This document shows, piece by piece, positions 7,193 through 15,739 of a stretch of 64,000 nucleotides of DNA; position 1 is the first letter of the stretch; each line of letters begins with the position of its first letter. The position numbers and the translations under genes were made by a program. The notes below the pieces were generated by a model. That model did not search any database and was not told the DNA's origin. It was given only the letters and a program-made list of their open reading frames with translations. Origin of the DNA: Bradyrhizobium septentrionale (GTDB lineage: Bacteria > Pseudomonadota > Alphaproteobacteria > Rhizobiales > Xanthobacteraceae); contig NZ_CP088285.1 in assembly GCF_011516645.4 (NCBI RefSeq), forward strand, positions 4,296,501 through 4,360,500, given 5' to 3'.

Positions 7193-9364
7193 ATGCCCCG
7201 CGACAGCGACAAAAACAACGATTCCCGCGGCCGGCGTGATCGGCCCGGAGGTGGTCAAGGCCGCGCCGGCGGTGGCAAGGGCCGCTCCGGCGCCGCCCGC
7301 GGACCGGACAAGAAATTCGCCAAGCGCGGCTTTGGCGACAAGAAGTTTGCCGGCAAGGGCGATGGCGAGAAGCGGCCCTATCGCGGCGACCGCGAGGACC
7401 GTCCGCCGCGCCGCGAGTTCGGCGACAGACCGAGGTTCAACCGCGACGATCGTCCCCGTGGCGATCGGCCACCGCGTGACGGCGACGGCGAGAAGCGTAG
7501 CTTCAAGCCGCGTGGCGACCGGCCGAGATTTGATCGCGGCGGCGATGGCGAGAAGCGCACGTTCAAGCCGCGCGACGACCGCGGCGGCGAAAAGCGCCCC
7601 TACACGCCGCGTGGCGATCGCCCGAACTTTAATCGCGACGACCGCGCGCCGCGTCGCGATCGCGATGACGCCCGCCCGGCGGGGCGGTTTTCCGATCGGA
7701 AGTTCGGTGACAAGAAGCCTTACGCGCCGCGCGAGCGCGACGGCGAGAAGCGGCCCTATACGCCGCGTGGCGAGCGATCGTTTGGAGATCGGCCTTCGCG
7801 CGACGGCGACCGGCCCGCGCGGAAATTCGGCGGCGACAGCAAGTTCAAGCGCGGTGCGGCGGATCGCGGGGGCGATCGTGATCGTGGTGACCGCGGCCCG
7901 CGCAAGGACTTTGGCGACCGGCCGCCGCGCGGCGAATCCAAGCCGTGGCAGAAGCGCGAGGGCGGCTCCGATCGTCCGGAGCGTGGTTCGCGTCCGTTCC
8001 GTGACGGCCCGCGCAATTTCGACAAGCCGCGTTACGACAAGCCGCGCGATGATCGCGGCGGCGGCGAGCGGCCCAGGTTCTCCCGCTCCCGCGACGATCG
8101 CGAGCAGGGCGACCGTCATGAGCGGCCGAAGTTCAGCCGGCCGCGCTGGGGACGTGACGGCGACTCCGGGAATCGTGACGAGGGCGGCGACCGCCGCCGT
8201 GAGCGCCCCGAAGGCCGCACCGATTGGCAGGAGCATCCGCGCAGCGAAGGCCGCTTCTCCGACCGCCCGCGCCGCGACAATGAAAACGACGGCGAGATCT
8301 TTGCGAAGCGTCCGGCCTTCGGCGGTCGCGGCGCCTATCGCGAGCGATCCTACGACGACCGCCGCGAGCGTCCCGAGCCGAAGCCGAAGAAATCCGGCGA
8401 GCGCATCGCCAAGGTCTTGGCGCGCGCCGGTCTCGCCTCGCGCCGCGATGCCGAGGAGATCGTCACCCAGGGGCGCGTCACGGTCAACGGACGCATGATC
8501 AATTCGCCGGCGCTCGATATCACCGACAACGATGTCGTGGCGGTCGACGGCAAGCCGTTGCCGCCGCGCGAGCGGACGCGGCTATTCATGTATCACAAGC
8601 CGCGCGGGCTGATGACGACGCATGCCGATCCCGAAGGGCGGCCGACCGTGTTCGACAATCTGCCCGAGGGCCTGCCGCGGCTGATCTCGATCGGCCGGCT
8701 CGATTTCAACACCGAGGGGCTGTTGCTGCTCACCAATGACGGCGGGCTCGCGCGGACGCTGGAGCATCCCGACACCGGATGGCTGCGGCGTTACCGCGTG
8801 CGCGCGCATGGCGAGGTGACGCAGGGCCAGCTCGACCAGCTCAAGGACGGCGTCGAGGTCGACGGCGTCAAATACGGGCCGATCGATGCGACGCTGGAGC
8901 GCGACCAGAGCTCCAACGTCTGGGTGGTGTTCGCGATCCGTGAGGGCAAGAACCGCGAGGTGCGCAACGTGATGGCGCATCTCGGACTCGAGGTGAACCG
9001 GCTGATCCGGATCTCCTACGGTCCGTTCCAGCTCGGCGAGCTCGAGGAGGGCAAGGTCGAGGAGGTCAAGACAAGGGTGCTGCGCGAACAGCTCGGCGAG
9101 AAGATCGCCAAGGTCGCAGGTGCGGACTTCACCCGGCCGGAACAGCGCGACGCTGGCGACGGTGATGACATGCGCAAGCCGTCCAAGCCGGTGGCGAAGC
9201 GGGCCGTGATCGCTGACCGCAAGGGCCGCCGCGTGCTGGTGCAGCGCACCGGCAGCGAGGAAGCCCGTGCCCGCAACGAGGACGAGGCCAGCGGCTACGG
9301 CCCACCGCGCCGGCCCAAGCGCGGCTATCACGGCAAGCGCGATCTCACGCCGAAGGACGAGTAG
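7193..9364 (+). CDS. RsuA/RluB-family rRNA pseudouridine synthase with long Arg/Gly/Asp-rich N-terminal region
   Basis: The C-terminal third is a standard RsuA/RluB enzyme. An S4 RNA-binding domain (RIAKVLARAGLASRRDAEEIVTQGRVTVNG, about residues 403-450) is followed by the catalytic domain with GRLDFNTEGLLLLTNDGG (catalytic Asp) and EGKNREVRNVMAHLGLEVNRLIR. Such enzymes isomerise a uridine in 23S or 16S rRNA; B-type 23S U2605 activity is likely but not proven. The first ~395 residues are low-complexity, with repeated units such as DGEKR, RGDRP, PRFDRGG and KPRDDRGG, highly basic and without hydrophobics, so probably disordered and RNA-binding. A short basic tail follows the enzyme. ATG 7193 is preferred to in-frame starts that run through the tadA promoter. 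Confidence 0.92.
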   Translation: MPRDSDKNNDSRGRRDRPGGGQGRAGGGKGRSGAARGPDKKFAKRGFGDKKFAGKGDGEKRPYRGDREDRPPRREFGDRPRFNRDDRPRGDRPPRDGDGEKRSFKPRGDRPRFDRGGDGEKRTFKPRDDRGGEKRPYTPRGDRPNFNRDDRAPRRDRDDARPAGRFSDRKFGDKKPYAPRERDGEKRPYTPRGERSFGDRPSRDGDRPARKFGGDSKFKRGAADRGGDRDRGDRGPRKDFGDRPPRGESKPWQKREGGSDRPERGSRPFRDGPRNFDKPRYDKPRDDRGGGERPRFSRSRDDREQGDRHERPKFSRPRWGRDGDSGNRDEGGDRRRERPEGRTDWQEHPRSEGRFSDRPRRDNENDGEIFAKRPAFGGRGAYRERSYDDRRERPEPKPKKSGERIAKVLARAGLASRRDAEEIVTQGRVTVNGRMINSPALDITDNDVVAVDGKPLPPRERTRLFMYHKPRGLMTTHADPEGRPTVFDNLPEGLPRLISIGRLDFNTEGLLLLTNDGGLARTLEHPDTGWLRRYRVRAHGEVTQGQLDQLKDGVEVDGVKYGPIDATLERDQSSNVWVVFAIREGKNREVRNVMAHLGLEVNRLIRISYGPFQLGELEEGKVEEVKTRVLREQLGEKIAKVAGADFTRPEQRDAGDGDDMRKPSKPVAKRAVIADRKGRRVLVQRTGSEEARARNEDEASGYGPPRRPKRGYHGKRDLTPKDE
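7230..8390 (+). repeat. In-gene low-complexity repeat encoding R/G/D-rich tract
   Basis: About 1.1 kb of degenerate short repeats such as GGCGACGGCGAGAAGCG and CCGCGTGGCGACCGGCC-like units encode the disordered head of the pseudouridine synthase. The repeats are imperfect, and codon choice varies between copies. The opposite strand and other frames also stay open, which produces spurious long ORFs. Confidence 0.8.
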
Positions 9365-9424
9365 GGCGCTCGCGACGATGGATGTGTCGTCTTCACTCGC
9401 TGCGATGCGATCAACGCTCTCTCC

Positions 9425-9536
9425 GTTCCCTCCCCCCTTGTGGGGGAGGGCCAGGGAGGGGGGCGCCACACGGGTGGTCTGCCCGTGGGGCACCCCCGTC
9501 CCCAACCCTTCCCCACAAGGGGGAAGGGAGCCGACT
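9425..9536. repeat. Palindromic intergenic repeat (CCCCTTGTGGGGGAGGG type)
   Basis: The two arms are TCCCTCCCCCCTTGTGGGGGAGGG and CCCTTCCCCACAAGGGGGAAGGGA, with an inner pair GGGGTGCCCCAC / CCGTGGGGCACCCC. They form a long imperfect inverted repeat just upstream of rsmD. Similar G/C-run repeats with CCCTCACCC / CTCTCCCC arms occur at 27.6 and 46.9 kb. Confidence 0.7.
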
Positions 9537-9565
9537 GCCCGTGCCGTACCAGTGTGGTTTTCGTA

Positions 9566-10120
9566 ATGCGTGTCGTCGGGGGCAGGCTGAAGGGCCGCAA
9601 TCTCGCGTCGCCGTCGGGCCGCGAAATCCGCCCGACCGCGGATCGCCTGCGCGAGTCCGTGTTCAACATCCTGATCCACGCCTACGATAATCCGATCGCG
9701 GACGCGCGCGTGCTCGATCTGTTTGCCGGCACCGGTGCGCTCGGCATCGAGGCAGTCTCGCGCGGCGCGAAGTTCACGCTGTTCGTCGACAATGGCGCCG
9801 AGGCGCGGGCGCTGCTGCGCAACAATGTCGAGTCGCTCGGGCTTGGCGGCACGACCAAGGTCTATCGCCGCGATGCCACCGATCTCGGGCCGGCGCATCC
9901 GGTCGAGCCGTTCTCGCTGGTGTTTCTCGATCCGCCCTATGGCAAGGGGCTCGCGGACAAGGCGCTCGCCTCGCTGCGCAATGGCGGCTGGCTGACGCCG
10001 GGCGCGCTGCTCGTGGTCGAGGAGGCAAAGGCTGCTGGGTTCGCGGCGCCCGAGGGCTTCGAGGAGCTCGAGCGGCGTGCGTATGACGAAACCGAGTTCG
10101 TGTTTTTGCGCAGGCCGTAA
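9566..10120 (+). CDS. rsmD: 16S rRNA (guanine(966)-N(2))-methyltransferase
   Basis: The 184-residue enzyme starts MRVVGGRLKGRNLASPSGREIRPTADRLRESVFNIL, the characteristic RsmD N-terminus. It contains the SAM-binding motif VLDLFAGTGALGIEAVSRGA and the N6/N2-methylase motif FLDPPYGKGLADKAL (DPPY). It methylates G966 of 16S rRNA during small-subunit assembly. It follows the pseudouridine synthase, a common arrangement of RNA-modification genes. An in-frame upstream extension crosses a repeat element, so 9566 is chosen despite a weak ribosome site. Confidence 0.95.
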   Translation: MRVVGGRLKGRNLASPSGREIRPTADRLRESVFNILIHAYDNPIADARVLDLFAGTGALGIEAVSRGAKFTLFVDNGAEARALLRNNVESLGLGGTTKVYRRDATDLGPAHPVEPFSLVFLDPPYGKGLADKALASLRNGGWLTPGALLVVEEAKAAGFAAPEGFEELERRAYDETEFVFLRRP

Positions 10121-10138
10121 TGTTACCGCTTGTTGTGC

Positions 10139-10312
10139 TGTCATCACCCGCGCATGCGGGTGATCCAGTACGCCGAGGCCTCTCGACTGATCACGATCGC
10201 CGCGGCGTACTGGATCGCCCGGTCCCGTCTACGCCAAGGCTTCGACGAGGCCTATGATCCTAGGCACGCCGAAGCTCCAGCGAAGGCGGCAAGCCGGGCG
10301 ATGACAGCGGAG
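10139..10312. repeat. Intergenic palindromic repeat (GTCATCACCCGCGCATGCGGGTGAT type)
   Basis: This is a related but longer version of the 6481 element. GTCATCACCCGC...GCGGGTGATCCAGTACGCCG is followed by GCGGCGTACTGGATCGCCC, then by CCGGGCGATGACAGC. It fills the gap between the convergent rsmD and mutL genes, so each gene's 3' end may use it. Confidence 0.75.
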
Positions 10313-10321
10313 TGTGCAGTC

Positions 10322-12139
10322 CTACCTCCGCCCGAACAGCTTCTCGATATCGCTCAGCTTCAACTCGACATAGGTCGGCCGGCCGTGATTGCACTGGCCG
10401 GAGTTCGGCGTGTCTTCCATCTCGCGCAAGAGCGCGTTCATCTCTTCCGGCTTGAGGCGGCGGCCGGCGCGGACCGAGCCGTGGCAGGCCATCGTGGCGG
10501 CGACATGCATCAGGCGGCGCTCCAGCGGCAGCGCCTCGTCCCACTCCGCCATGTGCTCGGCGAGGTCGCGCAGCAGGCCGGCCGCATTGGCCTTGCCGAG
10601 CAGCGAGGGTGTCTCGCGCACCGCGACCGCGCCGGGGCCGAAGGATTCGATCGCGAGCCCGAACGACGCCAGCTCCTCGGCGCGGTCGAGCAGCTTCTCG
10701 ACGGTCGCCTCATCAAGCTCGACGATCTCGGGGATCAGCAGGATCTGCCGTTGCACGCCGTTCTTCGCCAGCGAAGCCTTCAGTCTCTCATAGACGATGC
10801 GTTCATGCGCCGCGTGCTGGTCCACAACGATCAGGCCATCGCGGGTCTGCGAGACGATATAGGTCTCATGGATCTGGGTGCGCGCGGCCCCGAGGGGACG
10901 GTCGAGCAGATCGGGCGCGGGCGCCGCCTCGAAGCGCACATCGGCGGTCGGCGTGCCGACATCGAAGGCGGCCTGTCCGGGCTCGGCGAACGCCGGCGCC
11001 GCCGTCCCCTCGAACGCGCGCATCGGATTGACCGGATATGACGGCGAAGAGCGCCAGTCCCAATTGCCCGGGCGCGGCGGCGTGAAGGCAGGCCGGAACG
11101 CCTGCAACGTCGCACCGTCGGCGGTGTTGGCCGCGGTGCGTCTGCCCTCGCGCGCGAGGCCATCCTTCAAAGCATGCACGATCAGCGCACGCACCAGGCC
11201 GGCATTGCGGAAGCGCACCTCGGTCTTGGCCGGATGCACATTGGCGTCGACCTCTTGCGGGTCGCAGGTCACGAACAGCGCCACGACGGGATGGCGGTCG
11301 CGCGGCAGGTAGTCGGAATAGGCCGCGCGCACGGCGCCGAGGATCAGCTTGTCGCGCACCGGGCGGCCGTTGACGAACAGATATTGCCCGAGCGCATTGG
11401 CGCGGGTCAGCGATGGTGCGGCGGCGAAACCTTCGACCACGACGCCCTCGCGCTCGGAGCGGACTTCGATGGCGTTGGCGCGGAAATCCGCGCCGAGGAT
11501 ATCGCCGAGCCGTGTCAGCCGGCCGGCCGCCCCGGGCAGCGCCGCGGCCCAGGTCACCGGTGCGCGCTCTTCGCCGGCCAGCGTGAAGGCAATGTCGGGG
11601 CGCGCCATGGCCAGCCGCCGCACCACCTCGCGGATCGCCTCCGCCTCGGTGCGGTCGGTCTTGAGGAACTTCAGCCGCGCCGGCGTGGCGTAGAACAGTT
11701 CGTTGACCTCGACGCGGGTGCCTTGGCCGAGCGCGGCCGGCATGACCTCTGATTTCTCGCCGCCCTCGACCGACAGCGACCAGGCGTGCGGTTCGCTGGC
11801 ATGACGCGTGGTGATGCCGAGCTTGGCAACCGCGCCGATCGACGGCAGCGCCTCGCCGCGGAACCCGAGCGTGCGGATGCGCAACAGGTCCTCGTCGTCG
11901 AGCTTGGAGGTGGCGTGGCGGTCGACCGCCAGCGCGAGGTCGGCGCGGGTCATGCCACCGCCGTCGTCGGTGATGCCGATCCGGCGCCGCCCGCCGCCGT
12001 CGGTGAAAACATCGATCCGGCTCGCGCAGGCGTCGATCGCGTTCTCGACCAGTTCCTTGACCACGCTCGCAGGGCGTTCGACCACTTCGCCGGCGGCGAT
12101 GCGGTTGACGAGCTGTTCCGGGAGCTGGCGGACGGGCAT
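10322..12139 (-). CDS. mutL: DNA mismatch repair protein MutL
   Basis: MutL is the ATP-driven matchmaker of methyl-independent mismatch repair. The 605-residue product starts MPVRQLPEQLVNRIAAGEVVERPASVVKELVENAIDA, containing GHKL motif I (E-x-x-x-N-x-x-D-A). DDGGGM, GFRGEALPSI and GTRVEVNELFYATPARLKFLK follow. The C-terminal dimerisation domain keeps the endonuclease-type DQHAAHERIVYERL and ACHGSVRAGRRLKPEEMNALLREMEDTPNSGQCNHGRPT. These suggest the PMS2-type metal-dependent nickase activity of MutH-less bacteria. The gene stands alone; mutS is not in the window. Confidence 0.97.
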   Translation of the reverse strand: MPVRQLPEQLVNRIAAGEVVERPASVVKELVENAIDACASRIDVFTDGGGRRRIGITDDGGGMTRADLALAVDRHATSKLDDEDLLRIRTLGFRGEALPSIGAVAKLGITTRHASEPHAWSLSVEGGEKSEVMPAALGQGTRVEVNELFYATPARLKFLKTDRTEAEAIREVVRRLAMARPDIAFTLAGEERAPVTWAAALPGAAGRLTRLGDILGADFRANAIEVRSEREGVVVEGFAAAPSLTRANALGQYLFVNGRPVRDKLILGAVRAAYSDYLPRDRHPVVALFVTCDPQEVDANVHPAKTEVRFRNAGLVRALIVHALKDGLAREGRRTAANTADGATLQAFRPAFTPPRPGNWDWRSSPSYPVNPMRAFEGTAAPAFAEPGQAAFDVGTPTADVRFEAAPAPDLLDRPLGAARTQIHETYIVSQTRDGLIVVDQHAAHERIVYERLKASLAKNGVQRQILLIPEIVELDEATVEKLLDRAEELASFGLAIESFGPGAVAVRETPSLLGKANAAGLLRDLAEHMAEWDEALPLERRLMHVAATMACHGSVRAGRRLKPEEMNALLREMEDTPNSGQCNHGRPTYVELKLSDIEKLFGRR

Positions 12140-12370
12140 GGATTGGATGTCGGATGAGCGATTCGAGCCTGGTCGCCACTATAAATGGCCGCGCCGGCAA
12201 ATGCATGGGAGCGCTGCGCCTGCCCGATCCAGATGGGGATGATTCCGGCCTATCACCTTGAAGACGCTCATCTTCGGCGGCCGACGCGTTACCCCCTACG
12301 TCGCGATTGTGGGGCCGCGCGCTCGGGTATATCGTTTAGAAAAATTATAAGTTCTTGCCGGAGGAACGCC

Positions 12371-12694
12371 ATGTGCCACCTTTTCGCGCACCAGCCGCAA
12401 CGCGACTATGAATCGCACACCCGATCGTTGCGGATCGACGGCCATTGCACCTCGATCAGGCTGGAAATGTCGTTCTGGGACACGCTGGAGGAAATCGCGG
12501 CCAAGGAAGGCATGACGCTGGCCAAGTTCCTCACCACCTTGCACAACGAGGTGCTCGACCATCACGGCGAGGTGAACAATTTCGCGTCGCTGCTGCGCTG
12601 CTCCTGCCTGATTTACCGCGCCAAGGCGAATGCGCCGGTGGTCGTCCCCGACTATCGCGGCACGGCGGCGGCGATCCTGGACGCGGCGGAATAG
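12371..12694 (+). CDS. Ribbon-helix-helix domain protein
   Basis: The 107-residue product contains RSLRIDGHCTSIRLEMSFWDTLEEIAAKEGMTLAKFLTTLHNEV. This is a beta-strand followed by two helices with S-I-R-L-E, matching the ribbon-helix-helix 4 family found widely in alphaproteobacteria. It then runs HGEVNNFASLLRCSCLIYRAK. Such proteins are usually DNA-binding dimers, but some may have other roles. The ATG at 12371 follows GGAGGA at 12359-12364. Upstream in-frame codons lack homology character. The gene lies between mutL and a low-GC orphan. Confidence 0.85.
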   Translation: MCHLFAHQPQRDYESHTRSLRIDGHCTSIRLEMSFWDTLEEIAAKEGMTLAKFLTTLHNEVLDHHGEVNNFASLLRCSCLIYRAKANAPVVVPDYRGTAAAILDAAE

Positions 12695-12701
12695 GCCCCA
12701 C

Positions 12702-13007
12702 TTGAATAGTCCCTCGTCGCCCTCGGCCGTAGTGCCAGAACTCATCGCCGTTTTGGACCGCCTAGCGGCTTTGCTGCGTGAAGATAAGTGGGGTTCGCAT
12801 TGGGCGGATTGGATGGAAAAATCTCGCCGCGAAATTGCGGATAGCGATTTTCATGGCATCGAGCGGCTGTTGAGTGCCTACGGCGGGATGGGGTCTTTCA
12901 ATGACCTGGTCTCATTATCATCATCCAATGAGATAGATCGGCTTCGAACCCAAGCGCGGGAGCTAGCAATCTTGATTAAGAATAACGCCGATATCGGCGG
13001 CTCATAG
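12702..13007 (+). CDS. Small hypothetical protein, low GC (possible orphan immunity-type protein)
   Basis: About 101 residues: NSPSSPSAVVPELIAVLDRLAALLREDKWGSHWADWMEKSRREIADSDFHGIERLLSAYGGMGSFNDLVSL, then a helical tail. It is mainly helical with conserved-looking Trp/Gly positions. It resembles small proteins I associate, weakly, with the DUF6966 family. No ATG is well placed: TTG 12702 and GTG 12732 are candidates, the first 7 bp after the stop of the upstream gene. Its base composition is visibly less GC-rich than its neighbours, which suggests transfer. Function unknown. Confidence 0.55.
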   Translation: MNSPSSPSAVVPELIAVLDRLAALLREDKWGSHWADWMEKSRREIADSDFHGIERLLSAYGGMGSFNDLVSLSSSNEIDRLRTQARELAILIKNNADIGGS

Positions 13008-13033
13008 CTTAGGGTCCGTCAAAGGCGAACCCG

Positions 13034-13072
13034 AAAAGAAAAGCGGCCTTGTCCTGTTGGGCAAGGCCGCTT
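13034..13072 (-). terminator. Rho-independent terminator of the GMC oxidoreductase operon
   Basis: An 11-bp perfect stem (AAGCGGCCTTG / CAAGGCCGCTT, 13041-13051 with 13062-13072) has a 10-nt loop. On the minus strand it is followed by a T-rich run complementary to 13034-13040. It lies 37 bp downstream of the stop at 13109. Confidence 0.85.
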
Positions 13073-13108
13073 CAGTGAGAGGGGAACTGTATTTTCTGTG
13101 TTTTCTTG

Positions 13109-14677
13109 CTAGATCTCCTTGCGCTGCATCGCGCCGGCGATGTGGTCGGCCTGCCGGATTGCCAGCGACACGATCGTCAGCGTCGGGTTGCACGCCGCGC
13201 CCGAGGCGAACTGGCTGCCGTCGGAGACGAACAGGTTCTTGATGTCGTGGGTCTGGCCGAACTTGTTGACCACGCCGTCGCGCGGCTTCTCGCTCATCCG
13301 GTTGGTGCCCATGTTGTGGGTCGAGGGATAGGGCGGCGTCGGATAGGTCACGGTGGCGCCGACCGCCTCATAGACCGCGGAGCCCTGCTTGTAGGCGTGA
13401 TCGCGCATCGCGACGTCGTTCGGATGATCGTCGAAATGCACGCTGGCGACCGGCAGGCCGAACTTGTCCTTGATCTTCGGATCCAGCGTGACGCGGTTGG
13501 TCTCCTGCGGCATGTCCTCGCCGACCAGCCACATGCCGGCCATCCGCGGATAGCCTTCGATCGCGCTGGTGAAGCTGCGGCCCCAGGCGCCGGGATTGAG
13601 GAACGCTGCCATGAAGGGCAGGCCGAGCGACAGCGTCTCCATCTCGTAGCCGCCGACGAAGCCGCGCTTCGGATCGTTCTTGGCCTCGTCGCGGATGATG
13701 CCGGCCATCGTGGTGCCGCGATACATGTGCACCGACTTCTCGAAGCTCGCATACACGCTGCCGGTCATGTGCCGCATGTAGTTGCGGCCGACCTGGCCGG
13801 ATGAGTTGGCGAGCCCGTCCGGGAACATGCTCGAGGCGCTGTTGAGCAAGAGCCGCGGGCTTTCGATCGAGTTGCCGGCGACCGCGACCACGCGCGCCTT
13901 CTGACGCTGTATCGCGCCCGTTGTGTCGGCATAGACCACGCCGGTGACCTTGCCTGACTGGTCATGCTCGATCTTGATCACCATGCTGCCGGGGCGCACC
14001 TCGAGATTGCCGGTGGCTTCGCCCTTCGGAATTTCGGTGTAGAGCGTCGACCATTTGGCGCCCGACTTGCAGCCCTGGAAGCAGAAGCCGATCTGCTGGC
14101 AGGCGCCGCGGCCGTCGCGCGGCTCGCTGTTGATCGCCATCCGCCCGGTGTGGACTTCCTTGTAGCCGAGCTTTTTGGCGCCGGCCTCCATCACCTTGAA
14201 GTTGTTGTTGCCGGGAAGTCCGGGAATCCCGTTGGTGCGGGTGACGCCCATCTTGTCCTCGGCCTTGGCGTACCACGGCTCCATTTCGGCGAGCGTGATC
14301 GGCCAATCGATCAAATTGGCGCCGGGGATGTTGCCGTAAGCGGACTTGATCTTGAACTCATGCTCGTCGAAGCGCAGCGATGCGCCGGCCCAGTGCGTGG
14401 TCGAGCCGCCGACCGCCTTCACGATCCAGGCCGGCAGGCCTGCAAAGTCCTTGGCGACGCGCCAGCTTCCCGACGTGGAGCGCGCGTCGGCCCAGGCGAG
14501 CTGGGTGAAGCTGTCCCATTCGTCGTTGATGAAGTCCTGGTTTTCGATGCGCGGGCCGGCTTCAAGGATCACGACCTTGATGCCCTTCTGCGCCAGTTCA
14601 TTGCCGAGCGTTCCGCCGCCGGCGCCGGAGCCGACGATCACGACAACGCCGCTGTCATTCAGATCGAATTTTGCCAT
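13109..14677 (-). CDS. GMC family oxidoreductase (gluconate 2-dehydrogenase large-subunit type)
   Basis: The 522-residue flavoprotein has the N-terminal Rossmann dinucleotide motif VVIVGSGAGGGTLGNELAQKG and the GMC signature WAGASLRFDEHEFK with VGGSTTHWAG. Its C-terminal end carries the catalytic His region STHNMGTNRMSEKPRDGVVN and ASGAACNPTLTIVSLAIRQADHI. The family oxidises sugars, sugar acids or alcohols. The start (14677) is preceded by GGGAGGAAAC. Only 25 bp separate it from the Tat-signal-bearing subunit 3 gene upstream. It has no signal peptide itself, so export would be by hitch-hiking with that subunit. Substrate unknown. Confidence 0.92.
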   Translation of the reverse strand: MAKFDLNDSGVVVIVGSGAGGGTLGNELAQKGIKVVILEAGPRIENQDFINDEWDSFTQLAWADARSTSGSWRVAKDFAGLPAWIVKAVGGSTTHWAGASLRFDEHEFKIKSAYGNIPGANLIDWPITLAEMEPWYAKAEDKMGVTRTNGIPGLPGNNNFKVMEAGAKKLGYKEVHTGRMAINSEPRDGRGACQQIGFCFQGCKSGAKWSTLYTEIPKGEATGNLEVRPGSMVIKIEHDQSGKVTGVVYADTTGAIQRQKARVVAVAGNSIESPRLLLNSASSMFPDGLANSSGQVGRNYMRHMTGSVYASFEKSVHMYRGTTMAGIIRDEAKNDPKRGFVGGYEMETLSLGLPFMAAFLNPGAWGRSFTSAIEGYPRMAGMWLVGEDMPQETNRVTLDPKIKDKFGLPVASVHFDDHPNDVAMRDHAYKQGSAVYEAVGATVTYPTPPYPSTHNMGTNRMSEKPRDGVVNKFGQTHDIKNLFVSDGSQFASGAACNPTLTIVSLAIRQADHIAGAMQRKEI

Positions 14678-14702
14678 TGTTTCCTCCCGAGCGTTGTCCG
14701 AT

Positions 14703-15251
14703 TCAAGCCTTCGGCAGCCAGTCGATATCGGCGAAGCCGCGCTTGATGTAGCCGCCATGCTCGGCGGAGGAGCCCTCGTAGCCGAACCGCGGCCACACCT
14801 CCTTGTTGTTGTAGAGCGAGACGATCAGGTCGCCGCGGATCTGCTGGAAGAACGCGCTTGGCTCGATCTGCTGTAGCAGCGCGACGCGATCGTTCTCCCA
14901 GGCGAGCTGGACATAGGGCATCTTGTGGCGGTCATTGGCCGCCTGATCGAGCCTGATAACGCCGTTATTGATCAGCGATTTGACCGCCGGATCCTTCGCC
15001 GCCTTCGCATCCCACGGCTTGACCGCGGTGATGTAATAGCTATCGCCGAGGAAGTCGTGCGGGTAGATGTCGCGCGCCATCTTCAACAGCGTCTTCAGCG
15101 TGGCGGGGGTCAGCGTCGAGGCGTCATCGGCCCACGCATCGGTGATGCCAAGCCCGGTCGAGGTCGCGATCGCGACTGCCGGTGCGGTGGCGGCCGCGCC
15201 TTTGAGGAAGACACGCCGGTCATATTTGCTGCGTCGATCGATTTCTCTCAT
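14703..15251 (-). CDS. Gluconate 2-dehydrogenase subunit 3 family protein, Tat-exported
   Basis: The 182-residue protein starts MREIDRRSKYDRRVFLKGAAATAPAVAIATSTGL. RRVFLK is a twin-arginine motif followed by a hydrophobic segment and a likely cleavage site after ADA/AWA near residue 41. The mature part has LKTLLKMARDIYPHDFLGDSYY and ends GYIKRGFADIDWLPKA. This is the small (gamma) subunit of membrane-bound sugar/sugar-acid dehydrogenases, which pairs with the GMC flavoprotein encoded next. AAGGAGGAAAC precedes ATG 15251. It is the first gene of the two-gene unit ended by the terminator at 13034. Confidence 0.9.
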   Translation of the reverse strand: MREIDRRSKYDRRVFLKGAAATAPAVAIATSTGLGITDAWADDASTLTPATLKTLLKMARDIYPHDFLGDSYYITAVKPWDAKAAKDPAVKSLINNGVIRLDQAANDRHKMPYVQLAWENDRVALLQQIEPSAFFQQIRGDLIVSLYNNKEVWPRFGYEGSSAEHGGYIKRGFADIDWLPKA

Positions 15252-15295
15252 GGGTTTCCTCCTTAGACATTTTTTGTAATTGAACCATTTTGTCT

Positions 15296-15344
15296 GAGCA
15301 TGATCTTGCCGGAAAACCGGTACCCACTTTTCCGGATCATGCTC
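15296..15344. repeat. Interspersed palindrome (GCATGATC...GATCATGC type)
   Basis: GAGCATGATCTTGCCGGAAAACCGG and CCACTTTTCCGGATCATGCTC are near-complementary arms of a compact palindrome frequent between Rhizobiales genes. Here it separates the subunit 3 gene and the glyoxalase gene. It overlaps the glyoxalase stop codon by about one base. A longer relative lies at 32659-32717. Confidence 0.7.
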
Positions 15345-15739
15345 TAACCGAACCGCCCGCCGCGCTGGATCACCTCGATCTTGTAGCCGTCGGGATCGGA
15401 GACGAAGAAGAAGCGCGCCAGCGTCTTGCCGTCATGCTTGAAGTCGCGCAGTGGCCCGGGCGACAGTTTCTCCTTCTCGAAGCGCGCGTGCTCGGCGTCG
15501 ACGTCATCGACCACGACGGCGAGATGGCCGTAGCCGTCGCCGAGCGCATAGGGCTCCTTGCGGTCGAAATTCACCGTGAGCTCGACCTCGAACGGCGAGG
15601 AGGGATGGCGCAGATAGATCAGCGCGAAATCGGGAAATCGCAGATTGTCCGCGATCTCGAGGCCGAACGCGCGCTTGTAGAAGTCGAGCGCCCTGGCCTC
15701 GTCGAACACGCGGATCATCGAGTGCACGGGTTTCGCCAT
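15344..15739 (-). CDS. Glyoxalase I / VOC family lactoylglutathione lyase
   Basis: The 131-residue single VOC domain starts MAKPVHSMIRVFDEARALDFYKRAFGLEIADN. It keeps the metal-ligand positions His6, Glu near residue 53 (PFEVELTVN), His near 73 (GYGHLAVVVDDV) and Glu near 122 (DGYKIEVIQRG). That set fits a nickel/zinc glyoxalase I converting the methylglyoxal-glutathione hemithioacetal to lactoylglutathione. The length is typical. The gene starts directly after the cytochrome c stop codon (no gap), so the two are co-transcribed. Confidence 0.88.
   Translation of the reverse strand: MAKPVHSMIRVFDEARALDFYKRAFGLEIADNLRFPDFALIYLRHPSSPFEVELTVNFDRKEPYALGDGYGHLAVVVDDVDAEHARFEKEKLSPGPLRDFKHDGKTLARFFFVSDPDGYKIEVIQRGGRFG

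Noticed and set aside
7121..8236. Minus-strand ORF of 371 codons opposite the pseudouridine synthase head
   Set aside because: Produced by the low-complexity repeat; predicted protein is Ala/Val/Arg-rich without structure.
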